Below, one piece after another: positions 26,803-34,445 of a stretch of 64,000 nucleotides of DNA. Position 1 is the first letter of the stretch. Every line of letters begins with the position of its first letter. Source of the DNA: Cloacibacterium caeni (GTDB taxonomy: Bacteria > Bacteroidota > Bacteroidia > Flavobacteriales > Weeksellaceae); assembly GCF_907163105.1 (NCBI RefSeq), contig NZ_OU015321.1, positions 868,001 to 932,000 of the forward strand. Direction: 5' to 3'. The translations under genes and the position numbers were made by a program. The notes beneath the pieces were generated by a model. It had not been told where the DNA came from and made no database searches. It saw nothing but the letters and a program-made list of their open reading frames with translations.

Positions 26803-26870
26803 TTAAAAAGATTTGAGATTTGAGATTTAAGATTTGAGATTTTTTGAATTTCAAATTTCAAATTTCAAAT
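26803..26870. repeat. Heptanucleotide array between etfB and etfA
   Basis: On the coding (minus) strand about nine 7-bp units (ATTTGAA three times, then AAATCTC-type units) fill nearly the whole gap between the etfB stop and the etfA ATG. The two halves are imperfect inverted copies and could fold into a hairpin. Confidence 0.8.
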
Positions 26871-26884
26871 GGATTAATAATTTG

Positions 26885-27631
26885 TTAAATAACTTTTGCT
26901 TCTTCGTGAAGTAATCTTACCAATTCATCTAGATTATCCGCAGAAACTAGTTTTACTTGAGCTCTAGCTGGAACAGCATCAAAAGATACTGCACTTACTT
27001 TAACATCTGTTTCAGTTGGTTCTTTTACAGTTAAAGGTTTAGTTCTAGCAGACATAATTCCTCTCATGTTGGGAATGATAAGGTCTTTTTCTTCTACCAT
27101 ACCTTTTTGACCAGCGATTACAGCAGGAATTTTTACAGTTAAAGTTTCTTTTCCTCCTTCAATTTCTCTTACTACAGTAGCTTCTGCACCATTTACATCT
27201 AAACCTACGCAAGCATTTACGAAAGGTCTATTAAGTAATTGAGCAATCATTGCTGGAACAGCAGCACCATTATAATCAATAGATTCTTTACCGCAAAGTA
27301 CCAAGTCGTAACCACCTTCTTCTACAATTTTTGCCAATTCTTTAGCTACGGTAATACTGTCTTGTGGTTCAGCGTTTACTCTTATTGCGTCATTTGCACC
27401 AATAGCAAGAGCTTTTCTCATTACAGCTTCAGTAGCTGCGTCACCTACAGTAGCGATGGTCACTGTAGCTCCTTGAGATTCTTGTAATTTTACAGCTTTT
27501 GTAAGAGCAAATTCGTCATAAGGATTAATTACCCACTGAATTCCGTTTTTGTCAAAAGCAGATTTATCTGCAGTAAAGTTAATTTTAGAAGTAGTATCTG
27601 GAACACTACTAATACAAACTAATATTTTCAT
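26885..27631 (-). CDS. etfB: Electron transfer flavoprotein subunit beta
   Basis: The 248-residue AMP-binding partner of EtfA. Family marks are KILVCISSVPDTTSKI at the start, NPYDEFALTKAVKLQE, and DLVLCGKESIDYNGAAVPAMIAQLL, followed by GGKETLTVKIPAVIAGQKGM. It is the first gene of the etfBA operon. About 135 bases upstream lies an 18-bp perfect palindrome that matches the operators at the marR-fad promoter, suggesting joint control with beta-oxidation. A terminator closes the operon after etfA. Confidence 0.96.
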   Translation of the reverse strand: MKILVCISSVPDTTSKINFTADKSAFDKNGIQWVINPYDEFALTKAVKLQESQGATVTIATVGDAATEAVMRKALAIGANDAIRVNAEPQDSITVAKELAKIVEEGGYDLVLCGKESIDYNGAAVPAMIAQLLNRPFVNACVGLDVNGAEATVVREIEGGKETLTVKIPAVIAGQKGMVEEKDLIIPNMRGIMSARTKPLTVKEPTETDVKVSAVSFDAVPARAQVKLVSADNLDELVRLLHEEAKVI

Positions 27632-27765
27632 ATGTAGATTTTTATTGTTTTTTTAAAGGTCATATGCAATCGCTCATTCGTCATTATAATTAGTTTTGAT
27701 AATCATGGCGATTTCATAAGGTTCAATTTTTCTTATTTGAATGTTTGCTAATTTAAATAAAAAAA

Positions 27766-27783
27766 TATTATGCATGCATAATA
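27766..27783. promoter_or_regulatory. 18-bp palindrome, probable MarR operator upstream of etfB
   Basis: A perfect palindrome (TATTATGCA and its complement). It differs from the operator at 37686-37703 in 3 of 18 positions. A degenerate second site (TTCATTGCATAA, about 27801-27812) lies some 31 bases away, the same spacing as the two sites at marR. Confidence 0.7.
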
Positions 27784-27809
27784 CTCTAAAATTATTTATA
27801 TTCATTGCA

Positions 27810-27837
27810 TAAATATACGATAATTGCCTGAAACAAA
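27810..27837 (-). promoter_or_regulatory. Candidate etfB promoter
   Basis: On the minus strand TTTG (27837-27834) is followed after 16 bases by TATATTTA (27817-27810), one base off TAnnTTTG. Transcription would start near 27803 and run through the palindrome. The remainder of the 27632-27995 gap shows no convincing gene. Confidence 0.45.
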
Positions 27838-27952
27838 GGAAATTTTGAGATTTTATTTCGGGAATAATTTTTGAAATCATTAAAAATTACCACAAATTAA
27901 TGGTTTTTTCTTTCCCAAAAATGTGGAGTTAATTCTCAAATTTTAAGCAGAA

Positions 27953-27985
27953 ATAAAAAATCCTCAATCTTTTCGACTGAGGATT
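27953..27985 (-). terminator. Intrinsic terminator of the M20 dipeptidase gene
   Basis: An 8-bp stem (27959-27966 with 27978-27985) is followed by a T run on the minus strand, 11 bases after the stop. Confidence 0.88.
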
Positions 27986-27995
27986 AACTTAAAAT

Positions 27996-29378
27996 TTATT
28001 GTTGAGTATAAAATTCAAAGAAATATGGAATACTTTCTATTCCTTTGTAGAAATTATACAATCCGTAGTGTTCATTTGGCGAGTGAATTGCATCAGAATC
28101 TAAACCGAAGCCCATTAAAACTGATTTTGCTCCTAAAATTTTCTCAAAAAGAGAAGTAATAGGAATACTTCCGCCACTTCTATATGGTAGAACTTCTTTA
28201 CCAAAGGCTTTTTCCATAGCTTTTTTAGCTGCTTGGAATTCTTTGGTATTGCTTTGTAAAACGTAAGGCATTCCACCGTGATGAGGCGTAACTTTTACTT
28301 TCACAGAAGCAGGAGCAATTTTTTCAAAGTATTTCGTGAACTTTTCAGTAATTTCTTCGTCAGTTTGATAAGGAACCAATCTCATAGAAATTTTAGCAAA
28401 TGCTTTGCTAGGAATTACGGTTTTAGCACCTTCACCTGTGTAACCTCCCCAAATTCCGTTTACATCAAGAGTTGGTCTGATAGAAGTTCTTTCTAAGGTA
28501 GTATAACCAGTTTCGCCTTCTACTCCGCTTAAACCAATTGATTTTTTGAATTCTTCTGGGTTGTCTTTTAATTTATTCATTTCTGCTCTGTCTTCCGCAG
28601 AAACGATTTCTACATTATCATAAAAACCATCGATGGTAATTCTTCCTTCTTCATCATGAAGTTTAGCAATCATTTCTGCTAAAACATTAATTGGGTTAGG
28701 AACAGCACCACCATATAATCCTGAGTGTAAATCTCTGTTCGGACCTTCTACTTCTACTTCCATATAACTTAAACCTCTAAGACCAGTAGTCACAGTTGGT
28801 TGTTCGTTAGAATAAATATGTGTGTCTGAAATTAGAATCACATCACAAGAAAGTTTTTCTTTATTTTCTTCTAAAAATCCAGCTAAACTTACAGAACCTA
28901 CTTCTTCTTCTCCTTCAATAATGAATTTAATATTACAAGGTAGAGAATTGGTTTTCATCATCGCTTCAAAAGCTTTTACGTGCATGAAGAATTGGCCTTT
29001 ATCATCTGCACTTCCTCTTGCGAAAATAGCACCTTCTGGATGAAGTTCTGTCTTTTTAACCACAGGTTCAAAAGGTCCGCTTTCCCATAATTCTAGTGGA
29101 TCTGCAGGTTGAACATCATAGTGACCGTAAACCAAAACGGTTGGTAATTCTGGATTGATGATTTTTTCACCATAAACCACAGGGTAACCTTTGGTTTCGC
29201 AGATTTCTACTTGATCTGCTCCTGCATTGGCAAGGTGTTTTGCCACAGCATCAGCACAATTGAGCACATCTTGATTGTAAGCTGGGTCTGCAGAAATAGA
29301 AGCAATCTTCAATAATTCTATCAATTCGTCTAGAAAACGTTGCTTGTTTTGTTGGATATAACTTTGTGTGTCCGACAT
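27996..29378 (-). CDS. M20 family metallo-dipeptidase (CNDP2-like)
   Basis: A 460-residue cytosolic dipeptidase with a two-metal centre. Metal-binding blocks in order: VLVYGHYDVQPAD (His and bridging-domain Asp), ARGSADDKGQ (bridging Asp), IEGEEEVGS (catalytic Glu and metal Glu), ISDTH, and the C-terminal HSPNEHYGL histidine. An insert around residues 200-380 is the dimerisation domain. Length and motifs fit the carnosinase/CNDP2-like group, which cleaves a range of dipeptides. There is no signal peptide, so it acts inside the cell. Monocistronic, with a good terminator. Confidence 0.92.
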   Translation of the reverse strand: MSDTQSYIQQNKQRFLDELIELLKIASISADPAYNQDVLNCADAVAKHLANAGADQVEICETKGYPVVYGEKIINPELPTVLVYGHYDVQPADPLELWESGPFEPVVKKTELHPEGAIFARGSADDKGQFFMHVKAFEAMMKTNSLPCNIKFIIEGEEEVGSVSLAGFLEENKEKLSCDVILISDTHIYSNEQPTVTTGLRGLSYMEVEVEGPNRDLHSGLYGGAVPNPINVLAEMIAKLHDEEGRITIDGFYDNVEIVSAEDRAEMNKLKDNPEEFKKSIGLSGVEGETGYTTLERTSIRPTLDVNGIWGGYTGEGAKTVIPSKAFAKISMRLVPYQTDEEITEKFTKYFEKIAPASVKVKVTPHHGGMPYVLQSNTKEFQAAKKAMEKAFGKEVLPYRSGGSIPITSLFEKILGAKSVLMGFGLDSDAIHSPNEHYGLYNFYKGIESIPYFFEFYTQQ

Positions 29379-29401
29379 TGTTTTAAAATTTTAGTAAATA
29401 T

Positions 29402-29428
29402 AAAAAATGTCTCGCAATTGCAAGACAT
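29402..29428 (-). terminator. Intrinsic terminator
   Basis: A stem built on ATGTCT/AGACAT (29407-29412 with 29423-29428), closed by the self-complementary GCAATTGC, has T residues after it on the minus strand. It ends the small lipoprotein gene. Confidence 0.8.
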
Positions 29429-29450
29429 CTATTTTGTATGAGAAAATATC

Positions 29451-29669
29451 TTATTTTTTTGCAGTGCTATCTACCTTAACTTCTGCAGCAGCTGGTTGTT
29501 CTACAGTAACAGAGTCCGTTTTTTCTTTATAAGTAGGCGCTTCAGCATTTTCATCGTCATATCTAACTACATCTTCAGTTTTTTTCAAAACTCCCTTGTT
29601 TCCTCCTTCAGGTAAACCACAAGAAACTAAAAAAGACGCTGCAGCCACAGCAAATACCAATTTTTTCAT
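29451..29669 (-). CDS. Small hypothetical lipoprotein
   Basis: A 72-residue peptide beginning MKKLVFAVAAASFLVSCG, a clear lipobox with the lipidated Cys at residue 17. The mature part is only about 55 residues, acidic with lysines, ends in two lysines, and has no recognisable domain. An upstream TTG would add 19 residues that do not look like a signal, so the ATG at 29669 is preferred. It is transcribed alone or after the methyltransferase gene (77-base gap). Confidence 0.7.
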   Translation of the reverse strand: MKKLVFAVAAASFLVSCGLPEGGNKGVLKKTEDVVRYDDENAEAPTYKEKTDSVTVEQPAAAEVKVDSTAKK

Positions 29670-29746
29670 ATCTAAATTATTACGTTTATAAATTTTTCCA
29701 AAAGTAAGAAATATTGAGTTTACCACAAAAAAAACTTAAAATTTTC

Positions 29747-30898
29747 TTAATCAAGAAGTTTTCCTACCAGGAAATGATTTCCAGAAAGAGATTTTACCGC
29801 GATAAGATATTGGTTTCCGCCGTCTTTTATTTTGTATTTTTTCTTGATTTCTTCTGGTTTTAAAGGAAAATTTTTGGTGATGATATTAAATTGTTCACCC
29901 TTTTTAATCGCTTTTGAATTGATTTCTTCTGTCTCAAAAATTCTTCCTGGGAAGTGTTCTATTTTTTCTTCGGAAGTATAAATGTGTGTGTTCTGATGTA
30001 ATTTTTTCAAACCAAATTTCTCTGAAACTAAATTGAATGCTCCAGATTTTAATACGGAATTATTTGGAATGTAAATGTATTTTTTAGGAAATGAAAGTTC
30101 TGATTGACAGTGTTTTTCATCATCTAAATTAAAGTGAAATTCAGGTTCTGAAGATTGTAAATTGATGCAAGAAATATCTGGTTGATTTTCTGTTTTTTTG
30201 AGATAAACCAAAACTTCTTTTACGTCATTTTTAACCGCAATAATCCAGATTTTATAAATATTTTTGAGCGAAGAAACCAAATGCTGAATATCAATCAGCG
30301 GTGATAGTTTTATTAAAATTTCAGTTGAAATGTCACTTAATTGCTCTTGAATTTCAATAATATTAGGCGACAAATCCTCCAAAAGAAATACTTTTCTGTT
30401 ATGGTTATCTCTTCTTGCAGGATCTAGATAAATTAAATCGAATTTTTCTTTATTGTTTGTGAGAAAATCTTCTAATTTTTGGTTGAGGAAATTCGCTTTT
30501 CTTCCGAGGACTTCCCAATTGTGTTTTACAATGTCCAAAAGCTCTGTATTCTGTTCTATCAAAGTAATTTCTTCAAAATTTTGAGAAATAAAATAAGCGT
30601 CAATTCCAAAACCACAAGTTAAATCCACGAATTTTTTACCTTTAAAAAACTGTTTTTTAAAGTCTGCGGTGTCTTGTGATGAAGCCTGTTCTAGATTAAG
30701 ATTGGGTGGAAAAATAATGTTTTCTTGATTCAAAAAAGGGAACTTTTTCTCTGCTACTTTTCTGCCTTTGATTTGCTGAACCAATTCCTGTATAGAAACC
30801 TCTGGAAATGGAGATTTTTTCAATAACAAAGAATGCAAATCCGCATCTTTATGTTTTGCCACGAATACACGAATTTTATTTAATTTTTTTTGATTCAA
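29747..30898 (-). CDS. Class I SAM-dependent methyltransferase with THUMP-like domain
   Basis: A 383-residue protein. The SAM-binding motif I is KFVDLTCGFGIDAYF (about 89-103), followed by ITLIEQNTEL, and the catalytic-loop-like LIYLDPARRD is near residue 165. The last 80 residues match the THUMP-like domain found on this Bacteroidota methyltransferase family. An RNA or nucleobase substrate is likely by analogy with other THUMP enzymes but is not shown by the sequence. It follows a GxxExxY cassette that separates it from mutA; the four upstream genes are on the same strand. Confidence 0.78.
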   Translation of the reverse strand: MNQKKLNKIRVFVAKHKDADLHSLLLKKSPFPEVSIQELVQQIKGRKVAEKKFPFLNQENIIFPPNLNLEQASSQDTADFKKQFFKGKKFVDLTCGFGIDAYFISQNFEEITLIEQNTELLDIVKHNWEVLGRKANFLNQKLEDFLTNNKEKFDLIYLDPARRDNHNRKVFLLEDLSPNIIEIQEQLSDISTEILIKLSPLIDIQHLVSSLKNIYKIWIIAVKNDVKEVLVYLKKTENQPDISCINLQSSEPEFHFNLDDEKHCQSELSFPKKYIYIPNNSVLKSGAFNLVSEKFGLKKLHQNTHIYTSEEKIEHFPGRIFETEEINSKAIKKGEQFNIITKNFPLKPEEIKKKYKIKDGGNQYLIAVKSLSGNHFLVGKLLD

Positions 30899-30912
30899 AG
30901 TTTATTTTTTAT

Positions 30913-31413
30913 GCTACAAATGCGCAAATTATATTTAATTTATTTGATTTTTATAATAAATTTTGACTAAAGAACTATTCTTTTATAATTAAGTTTTGGT
31001 TCGCCAAAATTTACCAAAAGAGCCAAATTATTTCCAGATACTTTTAAATAATTAATGCATTGTGCAATATCTTCATTAGCTATTTTATTTTTCCCTTTAA
31101 CTTCAAGTATAATTTTATCAAATATGACAAAATCTGCATAAAATTTATGAGAAAGGATAATGCCTTTGTAGTTTACTGTATATTCTTTTTCTCTAGAGTA
31201 TTCAATTTTCGCATTCTTGAATTCTAATTCCAAAGCATCTTTATATACAATTTCTGAAAAACCTGCTCCCAAATTATTGTGAACTTCCATACAAATTCCA
31301 ATAATTTGATATGATTCTTCCTTATGAATGATACCCATATTTTAGTTTTTCAATTTGTGAATTAGTGGAATTTAAAACAAAATTATTTTAAAAAAATATT
31401 CGTGCATTAGTGG
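30913..31413. mobile_element. Inverted-repeat cassette carrying a GxxExxY gene (type B)
   Basis: Imperfect inverted ends GCTACAAATGCGCAAATTA (30913-30931) and CGTGCATTAGTGGC-type sequence (31395-31413) match at 13 of 19 positions. A second related word (TGTGAATTAGTGGA) lies at about 31356-31369. The cassette begins 3 bases after the mutA stop and ends 14 bases before the methyltransferase start, so it fills the gap between two codirectional genes. Confidence 0.6.
30967..31338 (-). CDS. GxxExxY protein (PD-(D/E)XK nuclease-like)
   Basis: A 123-residue protein with the naming motif GFSEIVY (residues 26-32). Asp69, Glu79 and Lys81 in ADFVIFDKIILEVKG form a D-Xn-E-x-K pattern, as expected for the PDDEXK_3 nuclease-like superfamily to which these proteins belong. 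Glu29 of the naming motif may be a further active-site residue. Activity has not been established for the family, as far as I know. It lies in the same direction as mutA and the methyltransferase, inside inverted repeats. A diverged relative is at 36200-36577. Confidence 0.85.
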   Translation of the reverse strand: MGIIHKEESYQIIGICMEVHNNLGAGFSEIVYKDALELEFKNAKIEYSREKEYTVNYKGIILSHKFYADFVIFDKIILEVKGKNKIANEDIAQCINYLKVSGNNLALLVNFGEPKLNYKRIVL

Positions 31414-31416
31414 CGA

Positions 31417-32574
31417 TTATTCAAACATTTCAGCCCATCTTACTGGTTTTATTTCTTTAGCATTGTAGAGTTGTTCTACAGATTTGGTTTTTTCTAGTTT
31501 TGGGTAAAGATTTACACCAATGAGTTTTATTTTACCTTCTTCTACCCAATTTTGTTCTGCAATTGCCTGTTGATAGATCATTTCAGCAATTTTTCCAGAT
31601 TTTAGATTTTCTACAAAACCACCAGAATTTTCGATTTCTAAGAATAATTTCCAAGCGTTTTCTGCGAATTGATGGGTAATTTCTTCAATATAATAACTTC
31701 CGTTTGCAGCATCGTCAAATACATTAATAATACTTTCGTATGCCAAAACAATTTGTTGTTTAAACGAAATTTCCTCTGAAAGTGAATTAGAATTTTGCAC
31801 TTTAAAATCATTGCTATAAACCGCATCAGAACCTGCAATCATGGCCGCGGAAAGTTCTAGCGTAGAACGAATAAGGTTATTTTCTTCATCGTTATTAGCT
31901 TTATTTCTTAGAGAAGTTTCTGTGAAAATGTAAGGAATGCTGTCTAGTCCGAATTCTTTAGAAAGTTGATTGAAAAGGATTTTAAATGCTCTGATTTTTG
32001 CAATTTCAAAGAAATAATTCCCTCCAACTGCAAATTTGAAAACCAATTTTTCTAAAATTTCAGCTCCGAAAACTTCTGCCAAATCTTTTGCTTTTGCTAA
32101 TGCTAAAGCCAATTGTTGCGTGATAGAAGCTCCAGCATTTTGATAGAAAGTAGTATCTACCGCAATATTTCTTTTGAAATTTTTAGACAATAATTCTTCC
32201 GCTAATTGCGTGTTAATTTCTTGATTTTCAAAAACATCTATTATAGAAATATATTGATTATCATCTGCAAGAGAAATGTGTCCTGCCAAATCTTTATTGG
32301 CTACGAAAAGCGTTTTTTCGGTTAAATGTTCTACATTATGTTCTAGTAAAAATGCATAAGCATGTTCTTCTAAATTATCTTGATATTTAGCAACCAAATG
32401 TGTAGATTCTTCTACTTTTGGCAGATTTTTTAAGACAAAATCAGTGTCGGCATAATAAGGTTTTACAGAAATGCCTTCCAAGTTTTCTTTGGTAAGAACG
32501 GCATAAATATCTTCTGTCTTCAATTGTTTTTTGACCAGATTTTCCCAATCCTGAAGGGTAACTTGAGCAAACAT
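31417..32574 (-). CDS. mutA: Methylmalonyl-CoA mutase small-subunit-like protein
   Basis: A 385-residue relative of the non-catalytic small (beta) subunit of methylmalonyl-CoA mutase, which pairs with the B12-binding large subunit to interconvert methylmalonyl-CoA and succinyl-CoA. The TIM-barrel part is recognisable: VDTTFYQNAGASITQQLALALA, FKFAVGGNYFFEIAKIRAFK and AAMIAGSDAVY. There is no B12-binding domain, and it is shorter than the roughly 450-630 residues of many homologues. The large subunit gene is not directly downstream: a GxxExxY cassette and a methyltransferase follow. It lies 63 bases after divIC. Confidence 0.87.
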   Translation of the reverse strand: MFAQVTLQDWENLVKKQLKTEDIYAVLTKENLEGISVKPYYADTDFVLKNLPKVEESTHLVAKYQDNLEEHAYAFLLEHNVEHLTEKTLFVANKDLAGHISLADDNQYISIIDVFENQEINTQLAEELLSKNFKRNIAVDTTFYQNAGASITQQLALALAKAKDLAEVFGAEILEKLVFKFAVGGNYFFEIAKIRAFKILFNQLSKEFGLDSIPYIFTETSLRNKANNDEENNLIRSTLELSAAMIAGSDAVYSNDFKVQNSNSLSEEISFKQQIVLAYESIINVFDDAANGSYYIEEITHQFAENAWKLFLEIENSGGFVENLKSGKIAEMIYQQAIAEQNWVEEGKIKLIGVNLYPKLEKTKSVEQLYNAKEIKPVRWAEMFE

Positions 32575-32637
32575 AATGTATGGTTTTTTGTTTTATATTC
32601 AAATGTTTTTCAACATTCGAAATTCAAGATAATTTGT

Positions 32638-32997
32638 TTATTCTTCTTCTTTTTTCTTGATGGCAGAACTATCTACCACGAGAATAAAAATTTCTTCATT
32701 TTTCTTTTTCATAAAATAATTTTCTCGTGCAAACTTTTCTTTTTCTGCTTTGTTGTTCATGAGCTTTTTGTAGAAAGCATCATTTTTATGATATTCTGAC
32801 TTGTAATATGAGAGTTGCTCTTCGTATTTGCCTATTTCTTTGTTTAAGTCTTTGATGACTAACCAAGATGTAGAATCAAAAAAAATCATCCATACCAAAA
32901 AAAGAAAAATGGTAATGAAATATTTATTGAGAAGGTATTTCTGCACGAAACGCCAACTCGGAGATTTTTTCTGAATATCTTTAATTAGTTCCTTCAT
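32638..32997 (-). CDS. FtsB/DivIC-type septum formation initiator
   Basis: A 119-residue bitopic membrane protein: a short cytoplasmic N-terminus, one transmembrane helix (about 28-46, FITIFLFLVWMIFFDS), a periplasmic coiled coil (about 52-95) and the family ending ARENYFMKKKNEEIFILV. DivIC/FtsB proteins connect FtsL and FtsQ in the division complex. The start codon overlaps the udk stop by one base (TAATG), so it is translated in an operon with udk and mutA, a gene order common in Flavobacteriia. Confidence 0.88.
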   Translation of the reverse strand: MKELIKDIQKKSPSWRFVQKYLLNKYFITIFLFLVWMIFFDSTSWLVIKDLNKEIGKYEEQLSYYKSEYHKNDAFYKKLMNNKAEKEKFARENYFMKKKNEEIFILVVDSSAIKKKEEE

Positions 32998-33614
32998 TAA
33001 TAGGCTTTTTTAAGAGAATTGTTAATGACTGTAGAAAGAAAATCAATAGCTACAGAATTTTTTCTCATGTTAGGAACAATAAGGTCTGCTTCGTTTTTAG
33101 AAGGTTCTATAAACTCTTGGTGCATTGGCTTTAGCGTAGTTTGATAACGGTGAAGAACTTCGTGTAAATCTCTGCCGCGTTCTTGTGTATCACGTCTAAT
33201 TCTTCTGATTAATCTTTCGTCTGAATCTGCATGAACAAATACTTTAAGATCGAATTCCTTTAAAAGTTCCTGATTGGTCAAAACCAAAATTCCTTCTACA
33301 ATTAAAACGTTTTTAGGTTCTACAGTAACGTGATCTCCCGTTCTAGAATGCGTTACGAAAGAATACAAAGGCTGTTCTATGTTTTCTCCTCTTTTCAGCG
33401 CTTTTACATGTTTTACCAATAATTCAAAATCTATTGATTTTGGGTGGTCATAATTTAGCGCTTCTCTTTCTGAGAGCGATAATTGGTGATTATCATGGTA
33501 ATAATTGTCTTGAGAAAGTACATTTACGCCTTCTGCATTCAATTGTTGCAAAATATTATTCACTACGGTGGTTTTACCAGAACCAGTTCCACCTGCAATA
33601 CCTATTACTAACAT
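32997..33614 (-). CDS. udk: Uridine kinase
   Basis: Phosphorylates uridine and cytidine to UMP and CMP in pyrimidine salvage. At 205 residues it has the normal length. The P-loop GIAGGTGSGKTT (5-16), the SQDNYYHD substrate segment, YDHPKSIDFELL, and RRIRRDTQERGRDL in the lid region are all typical. It is the first gene of the udk-divIC-mutA set. Its start lies 78 bases downstream of the SanA-like gene, on the same strand. Confidence 0.95.
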   Translation of the reverse strand: MLVIGIAGGTGSGKTTVVNNILQQLNAEGVNVLSQDNYYHDNHQLSLSEREALNYDHPKSIDFELLVKHVKALKRGENIEQPLYSFVTHSRTGDHVTVEPKNVLIVEGILVLTNQELLKEFDLKVFVHADSDERLIRRIRRDTQERGRDLHEVLHRYQTTLKPMHQEFIEPSKNEADLIVPNMRKNSVAIDFLSTVINNSLKKAY

Positions 33615-33692
33615 TAAAAATATATTTTTTACAAATTTAGCTAAATTCCTAAATAATTGGTTGATTGATGCGTTCTTTTTTGGTCTGAAACC

Positions 33693-34328
33693 TTATTTTT
33701 TCAGATGTTCTTCTTCATTTGAAATTCCAAAAATATAATACACTACAGCTTGTACTCTTGCGAGGAATTCTCTAAGGTGATTTCTGTAATAACTCTGATA
33801 TTTAGTAACATCTTGGGCATCAAATCCTAATGCGTTCATACCAATGTTTCTTGCAAAAAATAAAGCTCTAAGGTTATGAAATCCTTGTGAAACAATGATT
33901 ACGTTTTTTTGTTTGTATTCATTTTTGCATCTTAGAATGCTTTCGCGAGTATTAAAACCTTTTGGGTCTTCTAGAATAATGTTTTCGGGAACTCCTCCTT
34001 GGTAAATTAAGAAATTTTTCATGGCTTTTGGTTCATTATACCCTTCGCTTTTTTCCCCACTTACAATGATTTTTTTGATTTTTCCATGATGATAAAGAAG
34101 CGCAGTAGCATCCATTCTAGAAATAAAATAAGGATTGGCATTTCCTGCCATCGTTTTTGGAGAAGTTCCCAGAACCAGTGCTACTTCTCTTGGCGGAATT
34201 TTTGAAATTTTAGTATACGTTCTTCCTTCGGTGAGAGAAAATACCCAGAAGTTTGCCAATATCATCAGCAAAAATCCTAGTTCTATCAACAAGAAAAATT
34301 TTTTAAATATGTCTAAAATGATTCTCAA
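33693..34328 (-). CDS. SanA/YdcF-like (DUF218) membrane-anchored protein
   Basis: A 211-residue protein with one N-terminal membrane helix (about 11-32) and a DUF218 domain. ALVLGTSPKT, ATALLYHHGKIKKIIVSGEKS, FNTRESILRCK and VIIVSQGFHNLRALFFAR are the family blocks. SanA in E. coli affects outer-membrane barrier function (vancomycin sensitivity at high temperature). A role in envelope assembly is therefore plausible here but unproven. It is transcribed divergently from the TlpA-like gene; TATATTTG boxes lie in the shared promoter region. Confidence 0.85.
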   Translation of the reverse strand: MRIILDIFKKFFLLIELGFLLMILANFWVFSLTEGRTYTKISKIPPREVALVLGTSPKTMAGNANPYFISRMDATALLYHHGKIKKIIVSGEKSEGYNEPKAMKNFLIYQGGVPENIILEDPKGFNTRESILRCKNEYKQKNVIIVSQGFHNLRALFFARNIGMNALGFDAQDVTKYQSYYRNHLREFLARVQAVVYYIFGISNEEEHLKK

Positions 34329-34354
34329 TAAAATAATTCTAAATTCGTTTGTAA

Positions 34355-34394
34355 CAAATATATCAAAAGAAGCATTTTGATTTTATTATATTTG
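34355..34394. promoter_or_regulatory. Divergent -7 boxes (TATATTTG on each strand)
   Basis: A TATATTTG box at 34362-34355 reads leftward to the SanA-like gene and another at 34387-34394 reads rightward to the TlpA-like gene. Both fit TAnnTTTG exactly. -33 boxes are not obvious at normal spacing. Confidence 0.6.
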
Positions 34395-34445
34395 TAAAAT
34401 CGACTCAATAATCAATTCCATAACAAAAATAAACAATTAATATTT

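Noticed and set aside
26803-26870. CRISPR-like array in the heptanucleotide repeats
   Set aside because: Units are 7 bp and contiguous with no spacers, and there are no cas genes anywhere in the window.
27674-27880. A 68-codon open frame on the minus strand upstream of etfB
   Set aside because: It covers the candidate etfB promoter and the operator palindrome, has no recognisable product, and its composition is that of non-coding AT-rich DNA.
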